In this document: piece after piece, positions 10,348-18,398 of the stretch
Position numbering within the stretch: the first letter of the stretch is position 1
How the letters are laid out: each line of letters starts with the position of its first letter
Assembly (NCBI RefSeq): GCF_001557325.1
Contig: NZ_LSJS01000004.1
Coordinates: forward strand, 1-24,733
DNA from: Erythrobacter donghaensis
Lineage (GTDB): Bacteria; Pseudomonadota; Alphaproteobacteria; Sphingomonadales; Sphingomonadaceae
DNA length: 24,733 nucleotides
Reading direction: 5' to 3'
Notes under the pieces: model-generated
What the model was told of the DNA's origin: nothing
Databases searched by the model: none
The model's input: only the letters and a program-made list of their open reading frames with translations
Position numbers and translations under genes: made by a program

Positions 10348-10905
10348 ATGAAAAAGATCGCTTACGCGACGATCGCAGCGTTCGGCGCGATCGCCCTGCC
10401 GACTGCTGCCCAGGCGCAGGACTCCGCCAAGCCCGAAGTCACCATCGGTGCGCAGGTCGGCCTCCACGATCTCGGCCTCGACATCGACGAAGCCGACCTC
10501 GAAGGCTTCGACATCGACGACAGCGGTGAAATCTACGGCGGCTTCGTCGCGGTCGATTTCCCGATCGGCGAGACTCTGTTCATCGGTGCGGAAGGCAACG
10601 CCAGCTTCGGCTCGGGCCCGATCGATGCCGATTACGGCGTGTCGGCTCGTTTCGGCGTGAAGACCAAGGGCGGCAGCAAGATCTACGCCCGCGGCGGTTA
10701 CCAGTGGATCGATGTCGACGCCGGTGAGCTGGTCGGCGTCCCCGATCTCGATGACGAAGACCTCGACATCAGCACCACGGTTGATGACTATCTCGTCGGC
10801 GTCGGCGTCGAGGTGCCGGTGAGCAAGGTCGTGCTGCGCGCGAACATTGACACCGTGTCGTTCGACACGGTGCGCGGCACCGTGGGCGTCGGCTTCAAGT
10901 TCTAA
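10348..10905 (+). CDS. Small acidic outer-membrane beta-barrel protein, copy 2
   Basis: This 185-residue paralogue of the gene at 9557 has the same order of segments: signal peptide to about residue 23, VGLHDLG, an acidic loop (DIDEADLEGFDIDDSGE), IYGGFVAVDFPIGE, KIYARGGYQWIDVD, a second acidic loop (DLDDEDLD), DYLVGVGVEVPVS, and terminal GVGFKF. ATG 10348 is chosen because it begins the signal peptide. In-frame sequence back to 10255 belongs to the leader. An AAAGGGA lies about 9 nt upstream. The first acidic loop is shorter than in copy 1, so the copies have diverged mainly in presumed loops while the strands are conserved. Function unknown beyond an outer-membrane barrel. Confidence 0.85.
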   Translation: MKKIAYATIAAFGAIALPTAAQAQDSAKPEVTIGAQVGLHDLGLDIDEADLEGFDIDDSGEIYGGFVAVDFPIGETLFIGAEGNASFGSGPIDADYGVSARFGVKTKGGSKIYARGGYQWIDVDAGELVGVPDLDDEDLDISTTVDDYLVGVGVEVPVSKVVLRANIDTVSFDTVRGTVGVGFKF

Positions 10906-10930
10906 GCCGCAGCCTTCGGGCGCAATCGCG

Positions 10931-10968
10931 AGGGGCAGGGGATACGAGGCACGTTTCCCTGCCCCTTT
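10931..10968 (+). terminator. Terminator after barrel gene 2
   Basis: AGGGGCAGGG (10931-10940) pairs with CCCTGCCCCT (10957-10966), giving a 10-bp GC-rich stem followed by a short T stretch. It starts 25 nt after the stop codon and separates the barrel genes from the tgt promoter. Confidence 0.65.
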
Positions 10969-10976
10969 GCATATGC

Positions 10977-12142
<1,166 letters not shown>

Positions 12143-12199
12143 TTGCACTTATTGCAGAGGCAGCGTAACCTTGACCGTGAAAGAGGCGAACCACGCTCC

Positions 12200-12526
12200 A
12201 TGCGTCTCATGCGGTTGTTCCTGTCTGCAATCCTTTGCCTCAGCGTGCTCGCGCCGCTGTCGGCCCCGGTGAGCGCGGGCAACGCCGCAGTCTACCTTGC
12301 AGTCAGCGAAGCGCCGCAGGATCCGGCCTGCCCGGATGATTGCTGCGACGATTGCCCCGATTTCACCGATTGCCGGATGGGATGCGCCATGGCGGTGCTG
12401 CCGGATAGGGTTGCCGAGGCCCTGCCGCGCCGTTTCACGCCCGATCCCACCGAGGCGATAGCGCCCCACCATTCCGCCAAGCTGCCCCCGGCCACCCCGC
12501 CGCCGCGCACCGCAGCCCGGACCTGA
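12200..12526 (+). CDS. Exported Cys-rich protein of unknown function
   Basis: I do not recognise this 108-residue protein. Residues 1-26 look like a Sec signal peptide (ending VSA-GN). The mature part has a compact cluster of six Cys in 19 residues (44, 48, 49, 52, 58, 62) interspersed with Asp and Pro (CPDDCCDDCPDFTDC), followed by a His-His pair and a Pro/Ala-rich tail. Such a cluster could bind a metal or form disulfides in the periplasm, which is inference. ATG 12200 is chosen because the signal peptide starts there; the in-frame stretch upstream (from 12143) runs through the tgt intergenic region. The next gene, another small Cys-rich exported product, begins 34 nt after its stop, suggesting a two-gene unit. 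Confidence 0.65.
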   Translation: MRLMRLFLSAILCLSVLAPLSAPVSAGNAAVYLAVSEAPQDPACPDDCCDDCPDFTDCRMGCAMAVLPDRVAEALPRRFTPDPTEAIAPHHSAKLPPATPPPRTAART

Positions 12527-12560
12527 CAATTGTTTAGAAACACGAATTTGGAGAATTGAA

Positions 12561-12692
12561 ATGAAGCTGATTGCCAAGATTTCCGCTGTTGTTGCCCTGC
12601 TCTCGTCCTCGGCTGCCATGGCCGCCGGTCCGGGCGCCGTGGCTGACGCCTGCTGCGCGCTGGGCGTGTGCTGCGGCCTCGGCTGCTGCTGA
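12561..12692 (+). CDS. Small exported Cys-rich peptide (43 aa)
   Basis: This short gene encodes MKLIAKISAVVALLSSSAAM... with a typical signal peptide. Cleavage after residue 21 or 22 would leave a peptide of about 21-22 residues with six Cys arranged as three adjacent pairs (31-32, 37-38, 42-43; CCALGVCCGLGCC at the C-terminus) and almost no charge. A GGAG ribosome binding site lies 7 nt before the ATG, and a perfect intrinsic terminator begins 30 nt after the stop. Both argue that it is a real gene despite its size. No family is recognised. Metal binding, a disulfide-rich peptide or a modified-peptide precursor are all possible, and no modifying enzyme is visible nearby. Confidence 0.7.
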   Translation: MKLIAKISAVVALLSSSAAMAAGPGAVADACCALGVCCGLGCC

Positions 12693-12722
12693 TCGCAGCA
12701 CGGCACGATCTGACCAGAAAGG

Positions 12723-12753
12723 AGGGGCCGGTCCTGGTGACCGGCCCCTTTTT
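12723..12753 (+). terminator. Intrinsic terminator after the Cys-rich peptide gene
   Basis: A perfect 11-bp stem (AGGGGCCGGTC, 12723-12733, with its complement 12739-12749) with a 5-nt loop runs straight into a T-run of five (12749-12753). This is the best intrinsic terminator in the window, and it ends the Cys-rich transcription unit. Confidence 0.9.
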
Positions 12754-12825
12754 GCTGTCCGGTGCGCCAGATCGGCTCTGAGACAAAGGCTCGACACGGC
12801 AGCAATCCTTCGCCAAACGGCGCGG

Positions 12826-13140
12826 ATGACTGATCAGACTGTCCGTTCCCCCGAAGACTGCACCACCATGTCGCACGTGCGTGCCGGTGTGGACGCCCTC
12901 GATCGCGAACTGGTGGCGCTGCTTGCGGTGCGCTTCGGCTACATGCGCGCCGCCGCCCGGATCAAGCCGACCCGCGAGGCGGTGCGGGACGAGGAACGCA
13001 AGGCCAGCGTGATCGCCGCAGCAGTCCGCGAGGCCGAGGCTCGGGGCATCCCTGGCGAGGTCGTCGCCGACATCTGGGAGCGCCTCGTCGAAGGCTCGAT
13101 CGCCTACGAGTTCGGCGAGTGGGACCGGCTGCGCGGCTGA
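12826..13140 (+). CDS. Chorismate mutase, AroQ type
   Basis: This 104-residue all-helical protein has the AroQ-type pattern: MSHVRAGVDALDRELVALLAVR, then GYMRAAARIKP with the conserved Arg/Lys, and a last helix IWERLVEGSIAYE. Stand-alone chorismate mutases convert chorismate to prephenate for Phe/Tyr synthesis. Short proteins of this subfamily resemble isochorismate pyruvate lyases, so a side specificity cannot be excluded. ATG 12826 is taken. ATG 12868 (MSHVRAG) is a shorter alternative. It is isolated by a terminator on each side, so it is probably a single-gene unit. Confidence 0.88.
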   Translation: MTDQTVRSPEDCTTMSHVRAGVDALDRELVALLAVRFGYMRAAARIKPTREAVRDEERKASVIAAAVREAEARGIPGEVVADIWERLVEGSIAYEFGEWDRLRG

Positions 13141-13163
13141 AGCACACAGGCCATCTGCCAACG

Positions 13164-13195
13164 AAAAAGGGCGGCCCCGCAAGGCCGCCCTCTTC
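13164..13195. terminator. Bidirectional terminator between chorismate mutase gene and rpsD
   Basis: A 9-bp stem (AGGGCGGCC 13168-13176, complement 13183-13191) is flanked by AAAAA on the left and TCTTC on the right. Read on the minus strand it gives a hairpin plus T-run ending rpsD. On the plus strand it is a weaker terminator for the chorismate mutase gene. Confidence 0.85.
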
Positions 13196-13217
13196 GTATC
13201 CGCAACCGGAAATCCGA

Positions 13218-13832
13218 TCAGCGCGAGTAGAACTCGACCACCAGGTTCGGTTCCATCGTCACCGGATAGGGCACTTCGTCGAGCTTCGGCACGCGGGTGA
13301 AGGTGATCTTGTCGGTGCCGTCGGGCTGGACGTAATCGGGAATGTCACGCTCGGCGAGGCTCTGCGCTTCGATCACCAGCGCCATTTCCTTGGCCTTGCT
13401 GCCGAGGCTGACGACGTCGCCCACGTTGACGCGGCGCGAGGCGATGTTGCACTTCTGGCCGTTCACGTAGATGTGGCCGTGGCTGACGATCTGGCGCGCG
13501 GCGAAGATGGTCGGCGCGAACTTGGCGCGGTAGACCACCATGTCGAGACGCTGTTCGAGCAGGCCGATCAGGTTCTGGCTGGTGTCGCCCTTCATGCGCG
13601 AGGCTTCGAGGTAGTTGCGCTTGAACTGCTTTTCGGTGACGTCGCCATAATAGCCCTTGAGCTTCTGCTTGGCGCGCAGCTGCAGGCCATAGTCGCTCAT
13701 CTTGCCCTTGCGGCGCTGGCCGTGCTGGCCGGGGCCATAGGAACGCTTGTTCACCGGGGAATTGGGGCGGCCCCAGATGTTTTCGCCCATGCGGCGGTCA
13801 AGCTTGTGCTTGGCGCTCTTGCGCTTCGACAT
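13218..13832 (-). CDS. rpsD: 30S ribosomal protein S4
   Basis: S4 is a primary 16S rRNA-binding protein that nucleates small-subunit assembly and often represses its own translation. The 204-residue length is normal. The N-terminal part ([20 protein letters not shown]) lacks the zinc Cys residues of the Zn-binding form. The S4 RNA-binding domain spans about 94-155 ([31 protein letters not shown]). GAAGGAT about 8 nt before the ATG is a good ribosome binding site. It is not in a ribosomal-protein operon here: it has its own predicted promoter, a leader of about 125 nt and a terminator. Confidence 0.99.
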   Translation of the reverse strand: MSKRKSAKHKLDRRMGENIWGRPNSPVNKRSYGPGQHGQRRKGKMSDYGLQLRAKQKLKGYYGDVTEKQFKRNYLEASRMKGDTSQNLIGLLEQRLDMVVYRAKFAPTIFAARQIVSHGHIYVNGQKCNIASRRVNVGDVVSLGSKAKEMALVIEAQSLAERDIPDYVQPDGTDKITFTRVPKLDEVPYPVTMEPNLVVEFYSR

Positions 13833-13881
13833 TTGTCGTATCCTTCAATGTGCTGAGCCACCCACTGCGGGCGGCCTTGAA

Positions 13882-13901
13882 CCCGGCATCGCTCCGCCGG
13901 G
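13882..13901 (-). promoter_or_regulatory. Small hairpin in the rpsD leader
   Basis: CCCGGC / GCCGGG form a 6-bp stem with an 8-nt loop inside the predicted rpsD 5' leader, about 50 nt before the start codon. It could be part of an S4 autoregulatory structure, but it is too short to claim from sequence alone. Confidence 0.3.
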
Positions 13902-13961
13902 ACGATATTCCCGACGCGGCGCCTGCTTCACCGGGGTGCAGGGCCCATTTGCGAAGGCGCG

Positions 13962-13989
13962 CGCATAGCAGGAACGCCGAGGAGGTCAA
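13962..13989 (-). promoter_or_regulatory. Predicted housekeeping promoter of rpsD
   Basis: On the minus strand, TTGACCT (13989-13983), a 13-nt spacer and GCTATGCG (13969-13962) match the alphaproteobacterial consensus closely. The start of transcription would be near 13957, leaving a leader of about 125 nt before rpsD. Confidence 0.6.
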
Positions 13990-14022
13990 GCGAGGAAACG
14001 CAGGCACCAGCCTCGAGGCGGG

Positions 14023-14955
14023 TCAGGCGCGCTGCCGCTGGATCTCGGCGATGCCCTGCTCGAAGGCGGGGATGCGTTCGAGCGGCACCGGCGAGGGGCC
14101 GGCCAGCACATCGAAATGCTTGCCCCGCCCGTAGCGCTTCAGCTTGGCGAACCCCGCCCGGTAGAGCGCGCGCGAGATCGTCGCATTGTCGGTCCAGCGG
14201 TTGTCGTGCTCGTAGAAGATGCCGATCACGCTTGCCGCGTGGCGCGAGGCGAGCAGCTCCTCGATGATGATCGGCTCGTGCCCCTCGACATCGATCTTGA
14301 CGAACAGCGGCAGGCCTGCGGGCAGGTGCGCATCGAGCCCGGCCATGGTGACGAGCTCGATCGCGATGCTCTCGCAATCGCTGCGTTCGGCCATGTGCGG
14401 CTCGAGGCTCGCCTGGCCGCTGTGCACCGGGTTGATCGTGATCGCATGCCGGCCCGCCCGGTCAGACAGCCCGACATTGAGCGCCCGCCCACGCTCGCCG
14501 AGCCCCGCGAGCGCGAAATTGGCCGCGAGCAGCCGATGCGTCGCGGGGACGGGCTCGAGCGCGAGGATCCGCTCGCAGAAGGGGTTTTTCGCTGCGATCA
14601 GCGAGAACAAGCCCTGGTTGGCGCCGATGTCGAGGAAGGCGAAGGGGCGGTCGATGCTGGCGATGAGATCGGCGAGATAGGGGCCGTAGGTGCCGTATTG
14701 GCAATAGGCGAAGGTGCGATCGGCCCAGTTGGTCTGCATCCTGACGCCATAGACCGAGCGTGCGGCGCGGGGGCCGGCCGCCGCGCCGCGCAGCCGGTCG
14801 GCGGCCCGATGGACATGGCGCATCGCGCGCGCGCGAATGACCCGCAAATGCCGCCACAGCAGGAAGTCGCGGGTCATCCGGGCGGCGGAATGGTCGGGCC
14901 ACACCTGAGGGGTCGGCACCGCTGCGGGCGCGGCCACCGGTTCGACAATCCGCAT
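14023..14955 (-). CDS. FkbM family SAM-dependent methyltransferase
   Basis: This 310-residue methyltransferase has the FkbM fold. The SAM-binding motif I is FLDIGANQG (107-115), the ribose-binding acidic residue is in LALEP (132-136), and VKIDVEGHE (219-227) is the characteristic FkbM motif. The roughly 75-residue N-terminal part is basic and Arg-rich and probably not catalytic. FkbM enzymes O-methylate sugars or other hydroxyls, often on surface glycans. No glycan cluster surrounds it, so the substrate is unknown. ATG 14955 was chosen from several; MTRDFLL (residue 27) is a possible later start. It begins 83 nt after trmJ on the same strand. Confidence 0.88.
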   Translation of the reverse strand: MRIVEPVAAPAAVPTPQVWPDHSAARMTRDFLLWRHLRVIRARAMRHVHRAADRLRGAAAGPRAARSVYGVRMQTNWADRTFAYCQYGTYGPYLADLIASIDRPFAFLDIGANQGLFSLIAAKNPFCERILALEPVPATHRLLAANFALAGLGERGRALNVGLSDRAGRHAITINPVHSGQASLEPHMAERSDCESIAIELVTMAGLDAHLPAGLPLFVKIDVEGHEPIIIEELLASRHAASVIGIFYEHDNRWTDNATISRALYRAGFAKLKRYGRGKHFDVLAGPSPVPLERIPAFEQGIAEIQRQRA

Positions 14956-15038
14956 CTGTTCTGCTTGCCCCGTTGGCGACTCTCTCGTCCGCCTATCGGA
15001 ACATTGCGGCAGTTTCGCTACGAACGCATGACCGCTTT

Positions 15039-15785
15039 TCAGTCCTCGGGCGGGCGTTCGAGGCTGCTGAGGATGCCGCGCAGGGTGCGCACCTCGAGGT
15101 GGTTCCAGCCCGGCTTGGTGAGAAGCCCGCGCAAGGTCCGGCGGGTCGCACCGGCGCGCGAGGGGGGGAAGAAATAGCCCCGCGGTTCCAGCAGCTTCTC
15201 GAAATGCGCGATCATGCCGTCGAGTTCTTCCTGCGGGGCCGGGGGCAGGGTGTCCTCCTGGGTCGGCTGCACAAGCGCCTCGCCCGCATCGGCGATCTCG
15301 CGGCCGATGCGGGCCCATTCGTAGGCGACGAGGATCACCGCCTGCGCGAGGTTGAGCGAGCCGAACTCAGGGTTGATCGGCACGGTCAGGATATTGCGGG
15401 CGAGCGCCACGTCCTCGGTCTCGAGGCCCGAGCGTTCGGGGCCGAAGATGATCGCGTGCCGGCCGGGGAGGGTGTGGACCTGCCGCCCCGCCTCGTCCGC
15501 GCCGATCACCGGCTTGGTCACACCGCGCTTCCGGACGGTGGTGGCGTGGACATGGGCGCAGTCGGCAACCGCCTCGGCGGTGGTCGCGAAGACCTGCGCC
15601 TGTTCGAGCACGATGTCCGCCCCCGCCGCCGCGGGGCCTGCCGCGGGGTTGGGCCAGCCATCGCGGGGGGCGACGAGGCGCATCTCGGTCAGCCCGAAAT
15701 TGAGCATCGCGCGCGCCGCCTTGCCGATGTTCTCGCCCAGCTGCGGGCGCACCAAGACGATCACCGGTTTGTTGAGATCGGCCAT
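15039..15785 (-). CDS. trmJ: tRNA/rRNA methyltransferase of the SpoU/TrmH (SPOUT) superfamily, TrmJ-like
   Basis: This 248-residue SPOUT RNA 2'-O-methyltransferase is most like TrmJ, which methylates position 32 of tRNA. Motif 1 (residues 18-31) contains GENIGKAARAMLNFG. Motif 2 (112-121) is IIFGPERSGL. Motif 3 (133-149) contains VPINPEFGSLNLAQA. These form the trefoil-knot SAM site. The C-terminal helical part (about 180-248) with LRGLLTKPGWNHLEVRTLRGIL matches the TrmJ extension. ATG 15785 follows the nrdR stop by 7 nt, so it is in the same operon. The superfamily is certain, the exact target less so. Confidence 0.9.
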   Translation of the reverse strand: MADLNKPVIVLVRPQLGENIGKAARAMLNFGLTEMRLVAPRDGWPNPAAGPAAAGADIVLEQAQVFATTAEAVADCAHVHATTVRKRGVTKPVIGADEAGRQVHTLPGRHAIIFGPERSGLETEDVALARNILTVPINPEFGSLNLAQAVILVAYEWARIGREIADAGEALVQPTQEDTLPPAPQEELDGMIAHFEKLLEPRGYFFPPSRAGATRRTLRGLLTKPGWNHLEVRTLRGILSSLERPPED

Positions 15786-15792
15786 GTCCCGC

Positions 15793-16254
15793 TTATTCTT
15801 TCGCGGCTTGCTGGACGGTGCTGGCAAATTCCTCGAAGTCGCGCGCTTCGGAGAAATCGCGGTAGACGCTGGCGAAGCGGATATAGGCGACCGAATCGAT
15901 CTGCCGCAGCCCCTCCATCACCAGCTCGCCGATATGCGAGGAGGGCACTTCGGCCTCGCCCGAGGTTTCGACCTGACGCTGGATGCCGCTGATCAGCTGG
16001 TCGAGCCGTTCCTGATCGATCGACCGCTTGCGCGTCGCCAGCGAGATCGACTGTTCGAGCTTGGAGCGATCGAAGGGTTCGCGCCGGTCCCCCGACTTCA
16101 CCACCACCACCTCGCGCAGCTGCACGCGCTCGAAGGTGGTGAAGCGCGCCCCGCAGGACGAGCACTGGCGACGGCGCCGAATCGAGGCATTGTCCTCGGT
16201 CGGGCGGCTGTCCTTTACCTGGGTATCATCATGGGCGCAGAAGGGGCAGCGCAT
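15793..16254 (-). CDS. nrdR: Transcriptional repressor NrdR
   Basis: NrdR is a nucleotide-sensing repressor that binds NrdR boxes in front of ribonucleotide reductase genes. The 153-residue length is typical. The N-terminal zinc ribbon uses Cys 3, 6, 31 and 34, with the basic RRRR (26-29) for DNA binding. The ATP-cone covers about 49-139 ([17 protein letters not shown]). It lies 8 nt after the small membrane-protein gene and 7 nt before trmJ. The glyA-nrdR neighbourhood is usual in alphaproteobacteria. Confidence 0.98.
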   Translation of the reverse strand: MRCPFCAHDDTQVKDSRPTEDNASIRRRRQCSSCGARFTTFERVQLREVVVVKSGDRREPFDRSKLEQSISLATRKRSIDQERLDQLISGIQRQVETSGEAEVPSSHIGELVMEGLRQIDSVAYIRFASVYRDFSEARDFEEFASTVQQAAKE

Positions 16255-16262
16255 TCAAAGGG

Positions 16263-16478
16263 TTACTTCTTGATCCTCTGATACAGCGCGAAGCCCGCCC
16301 CGGCGATCAGGCCGAGCGGCCAGGAGACCACCGGCAGGAGCGCCCCGGCCACGGCGCCGATCGCCGCCCCGGTCAGCACCGGCGCGGTCGAGGGGTGGTT
16401 GACGCCCTCCCTCGCCATGCCGGAGACTTCGGCCTTCACGTCCTCGACCCAGTCCTGGCTTCCGTTCGGTTCGTTCAT
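16263..16478 (-). CDS. Small membrane protein of unknown function (71 aa)
   Basis: This 71-residue protein has an acidic soluble N-terminus (to about 32). A single long Gly/Ala-rich hydrophobic stretch follows (about 33-66; GAAIGAVAGALLP then WPLGLIAGAGFALY), which could form a hairpin or one helix with glycine-zipper spacing, and a basic end (QRIKK). A strong AAGGAG ribosome binding site lies 7 nt before ATG 16478. The gene starts 11 nt after glyA and ends 8 nt before nrdR. I do not recognise a family. Confidence 0.75.
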   Translation of the reverse strand: MNEPNGSQDWVEDVKAEVSGMAREGVNHPSTAPVLTGAAIGAVAGALLPVVSWPLGLIAGAGFALYQRIKK

Positions 16479-16489
16479 GGGGCGGCTCC

Positions 16490-17812
16490 TTACATGCCGG
16501 GGTAGACGGGGAAGGCGGCGCACAGCGCGGTTACCCGCTGGCGCACGCTCTCTTCGACCTGCGCGTCACCCTCGGGGCCATTTTTGGCAAGGCCATCAAC
16601 CACTTCGGCGATGAGTTTGCCGACGGTGCGGAATTCCTCGGGGCCGAAGCCGCGGGTGGTCCCGGCCGGCGTGCCCAAGCGGATGCCGCTGGTCACGAAG
16701 GGCGAGCGGGTGTCGTAGGGGATGCCGTTCTTGTTGCAGGTGAGGAAGGCGCGGTCGAGGCCCTTTTCGGCATCCTTGCCGGTCACGTCCTTGGCCGTGA
16801 GGTCGACCAGCATCGAGTGGTTGTCGGTGCCGCCCGAGACGATGCGCAGCCCGTTCTCCTCGAGGCTCGCCGCCAGCGCGCGGGCGTTTTCGACGATGCG
16901 GTGGGCATAGGCGCTGAACGAGGGATCGAGCGCTTCCTTGAAGGCCACCGCCTTGGCCGCAACGATGTGCATCAGCGGGCCGCCCTGAAGGCCGGGAAAG
17001 ACCGCCATGTTGAGCGGCTTGGTGTACTTCTCGTCGTTCCACAGGATGATGCCCGAGCGCGGCCCGCGCAAGGACTTGTGGGTGGTCGAGGTGACGATGT
17101 CGCAATGCGGGAAGGGCGAGGGGTGCGCGCCGCCTGCGACGAGGCCGGAGATGTGGCTCATGTCGCACAGCAAGACCGCGCCCACTTCGTCGGCGATGGC
17201 GCGGAAGGCGGGGAAGTCCCAGAGCCGCGAATAGGCGGTGCCGCCGCAGATGATGATCTTGGGCTTGGCTTCCCGCGCCTTGGCGGCGACCTCGTCCATG
17301 TCGATGGTCTCGGTCTCGCGGCTGACGCCGTAGGAGACCACGTTGAACCACTTGCCGCTCATGTTGACGGGCGAGCCGTGGGTGAGGTGGCCACCCGAAT
17401 TGAGGTCGAGCCCCATGAAGGTGTCGCCCGGGTTCAGCAGCGCCAGGAACACCGCTTGGTTCATCTGCGAGCCGCTGTTGGGCTGCACATTGGCGAAGTT
17501 GCACCCGAACAGCTGCTTGGCACGCTCGATGGCGAGGGTTTCGACCACGTCGGCATAGTCGCAGCCGCCGTAGTAGCGCTTGCCCGGATAGCCCTCGGCA
17601 TATTTGTTGGTGAAGACGCTGCCGGCCGCTTCGAGCACCGCGCGCGAGGCGATGTTTTCCGAGGCGATCAGCTCGATCTTGTCGCGCTGGCGGGCGAGTT
17701 CCTTGCCGATTGCCGCGGCGATCTCGGGATCGGCGTGCGCGAGGTCATTGTGCCAGAAGCCGTCCATCGGTGAGGCGGTGCGGGTGGCGAAGTCGAGAGG
17801 GGCGGTGCTCAT
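16490..17812 (-). CDS. glyA: Serine hydroxymethyltransferase
   Basis: GlyA is a PLP enzyme interconverting serine plus tetrahydrofolate with glycine plus methylene-THF, supplying one-carbon units. It is 440 residues, slightly longer than E. coli GlyA because of an N-terminal extension. The PLP lysine is Lys 246 in [13 protein letters not shown]. Other signatures are [17 protein letters not shown], the [16 protein letters not shown] segment (68-83) and [18 protein letters not shown] 17812 overlaps the rpiB stop codon (ATGA), giving translational coupling. A longer frame to 17983 only re-reads rpiB. Confidence 0.99.
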   Translation of the reverse strand: MSTAPLDFATRTASPMDGFWHNDLAHADPEIAAAIGKELARQRDKIELIASENIASRAVLEAAGSVFTNKYAEGYPGKRYYGGCDYADVVETLAIERAKQLFGCNFANVQPNSGSQMNQAVFLALLNPGDTFMGLDLNSGGHLTHGSPVNMSGKWFNVVSYGVSRETETIDMDEVAAKAREAKPKIIICGGTAYSRLWDFPAFRAIADEVGAVLLCDMSHISGLVAGGAHPSPFPHCDIVTSTTHKSLRGPRSGIILWNDEKYTKPLNMAVFPGLQGGPLMHIVAAKAVAFKEALDPSFSAYAHRIVENARALAASLEENGLRIVSGGTDNHSMLVDLTAKDVTGKDAEKGLDRAFLTCNKNGIPYDTRSPFVTSGIRLGTPAGTTRGFGPEEFRTVGKLIAEVVDGLAKNGPEGDAQVEESVRQRVTALCAAFPVYPGM

Positions 17813-18288
17813 TGGTGGGTCTCGATGTGATCGGGCTGGAAGGGCGGCTTGCCGAGCTTGCCGACCCGGCGCTGATGGCGGCCGGCCGGGTCGCCGGCAT
17901 CGGCGAATTCTGTGTCGAGAAAGGTAGCAACGCAGGACTTCGCCATTTCGATCCCTACGAGCCGCGCGCCCATTGCGATGCAATTGGCATCATTATGCTC
18001 ACGCGCGAGGGCAGCGGAGAGCGGCTCGCTGACCAGCGCGCAGCGCACCTGCGGGTGGCGGTTGACGCTGATCGAGATACCGATGCCGCTGCCGCACAGC
18101 GCGATCCCGTATTCGGCCGTGCCTTCGGCGACCACCTCGGCGAGGCGGTAGCCGTAATCGGGATAGTCGACGCTCTGCCCCGGCTCGGGGCCGAGGTCGG
18201 CGACTTCGTGTCCCTCTTCGACGAGCCATTCGGCAAGTTCGGCCTTGAGTTCGACGGCGGCGTGATCGGAGGCGATGGCGATGCGCAT
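17809..18288 (-). CDS. rpiB: Ribose-5-phosphate isomerase B
   Basis: RpiB interconverts ribose-5-phosphate and ribulose-5-phosphate in the pentose phosphate pathway. Key residues are SDHAA (7-11), catalytic Cys 65 in CGSGIGISI, and [12 protein letters not shown] (98-109). At 159 residues it has a short C-terminal extension. ATG 18288 is chosen because [10 protein letters not shown] is the canonical N-terminus. It is the first gene of rpiB-glyA-(71 aa)-nrdR-trmJ. GCGCCTATAGCG just upstream could hold a -10, but no clear -35 was found. Confidence 0.97.
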   Translation of the reverse strand: MRIAIASDHAAVELKAELAEWLVEEGHEVADLGPEPGQSVDYPDYGYRLAEVVAEGTAEYGIALCGSGIGISISVNRHPQVRCALVSEPLSAALAREHNDANCIAMGARLVGIEMAKSCVATFLDTEFADAGDPAGRHQRRVGKLGKPPFQPDHIETHQ

Positions 18289-18365
18289 GGGGGCGCTATA
18301 GGCGCTGGGGCGGGGAATCTCCACCCCTCGGGCGGCGCTTTTCGACCAGCGGCGGGAGGCCTGTG

Positions 18366-18386
18366 AAAAACCCCGCCGGAGCGGGG
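18366..18386 (-). terminator. Intrinsic terminator of rpoD
   Basis: On the minus strand, CCCCGC, a 4-nt loop and GCGGGG are followed by TTTTT, beginning 12 nt after the rpoD stop codon. This is a classic intrinsic terminator closing the yqeY-dnaG-rpoD unit. Confidence 0.9.
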
Positions 18387-18398
18387 CCTTTCGGAGAC

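Noticed and set aside
12143..12199. MerR-type metal-responsive promoter before the Cys-rich gene
   Set aside because: A TTGACC is present, but there is no dyad with the 19-20-bp spacing and no usable -10 before the ATG.
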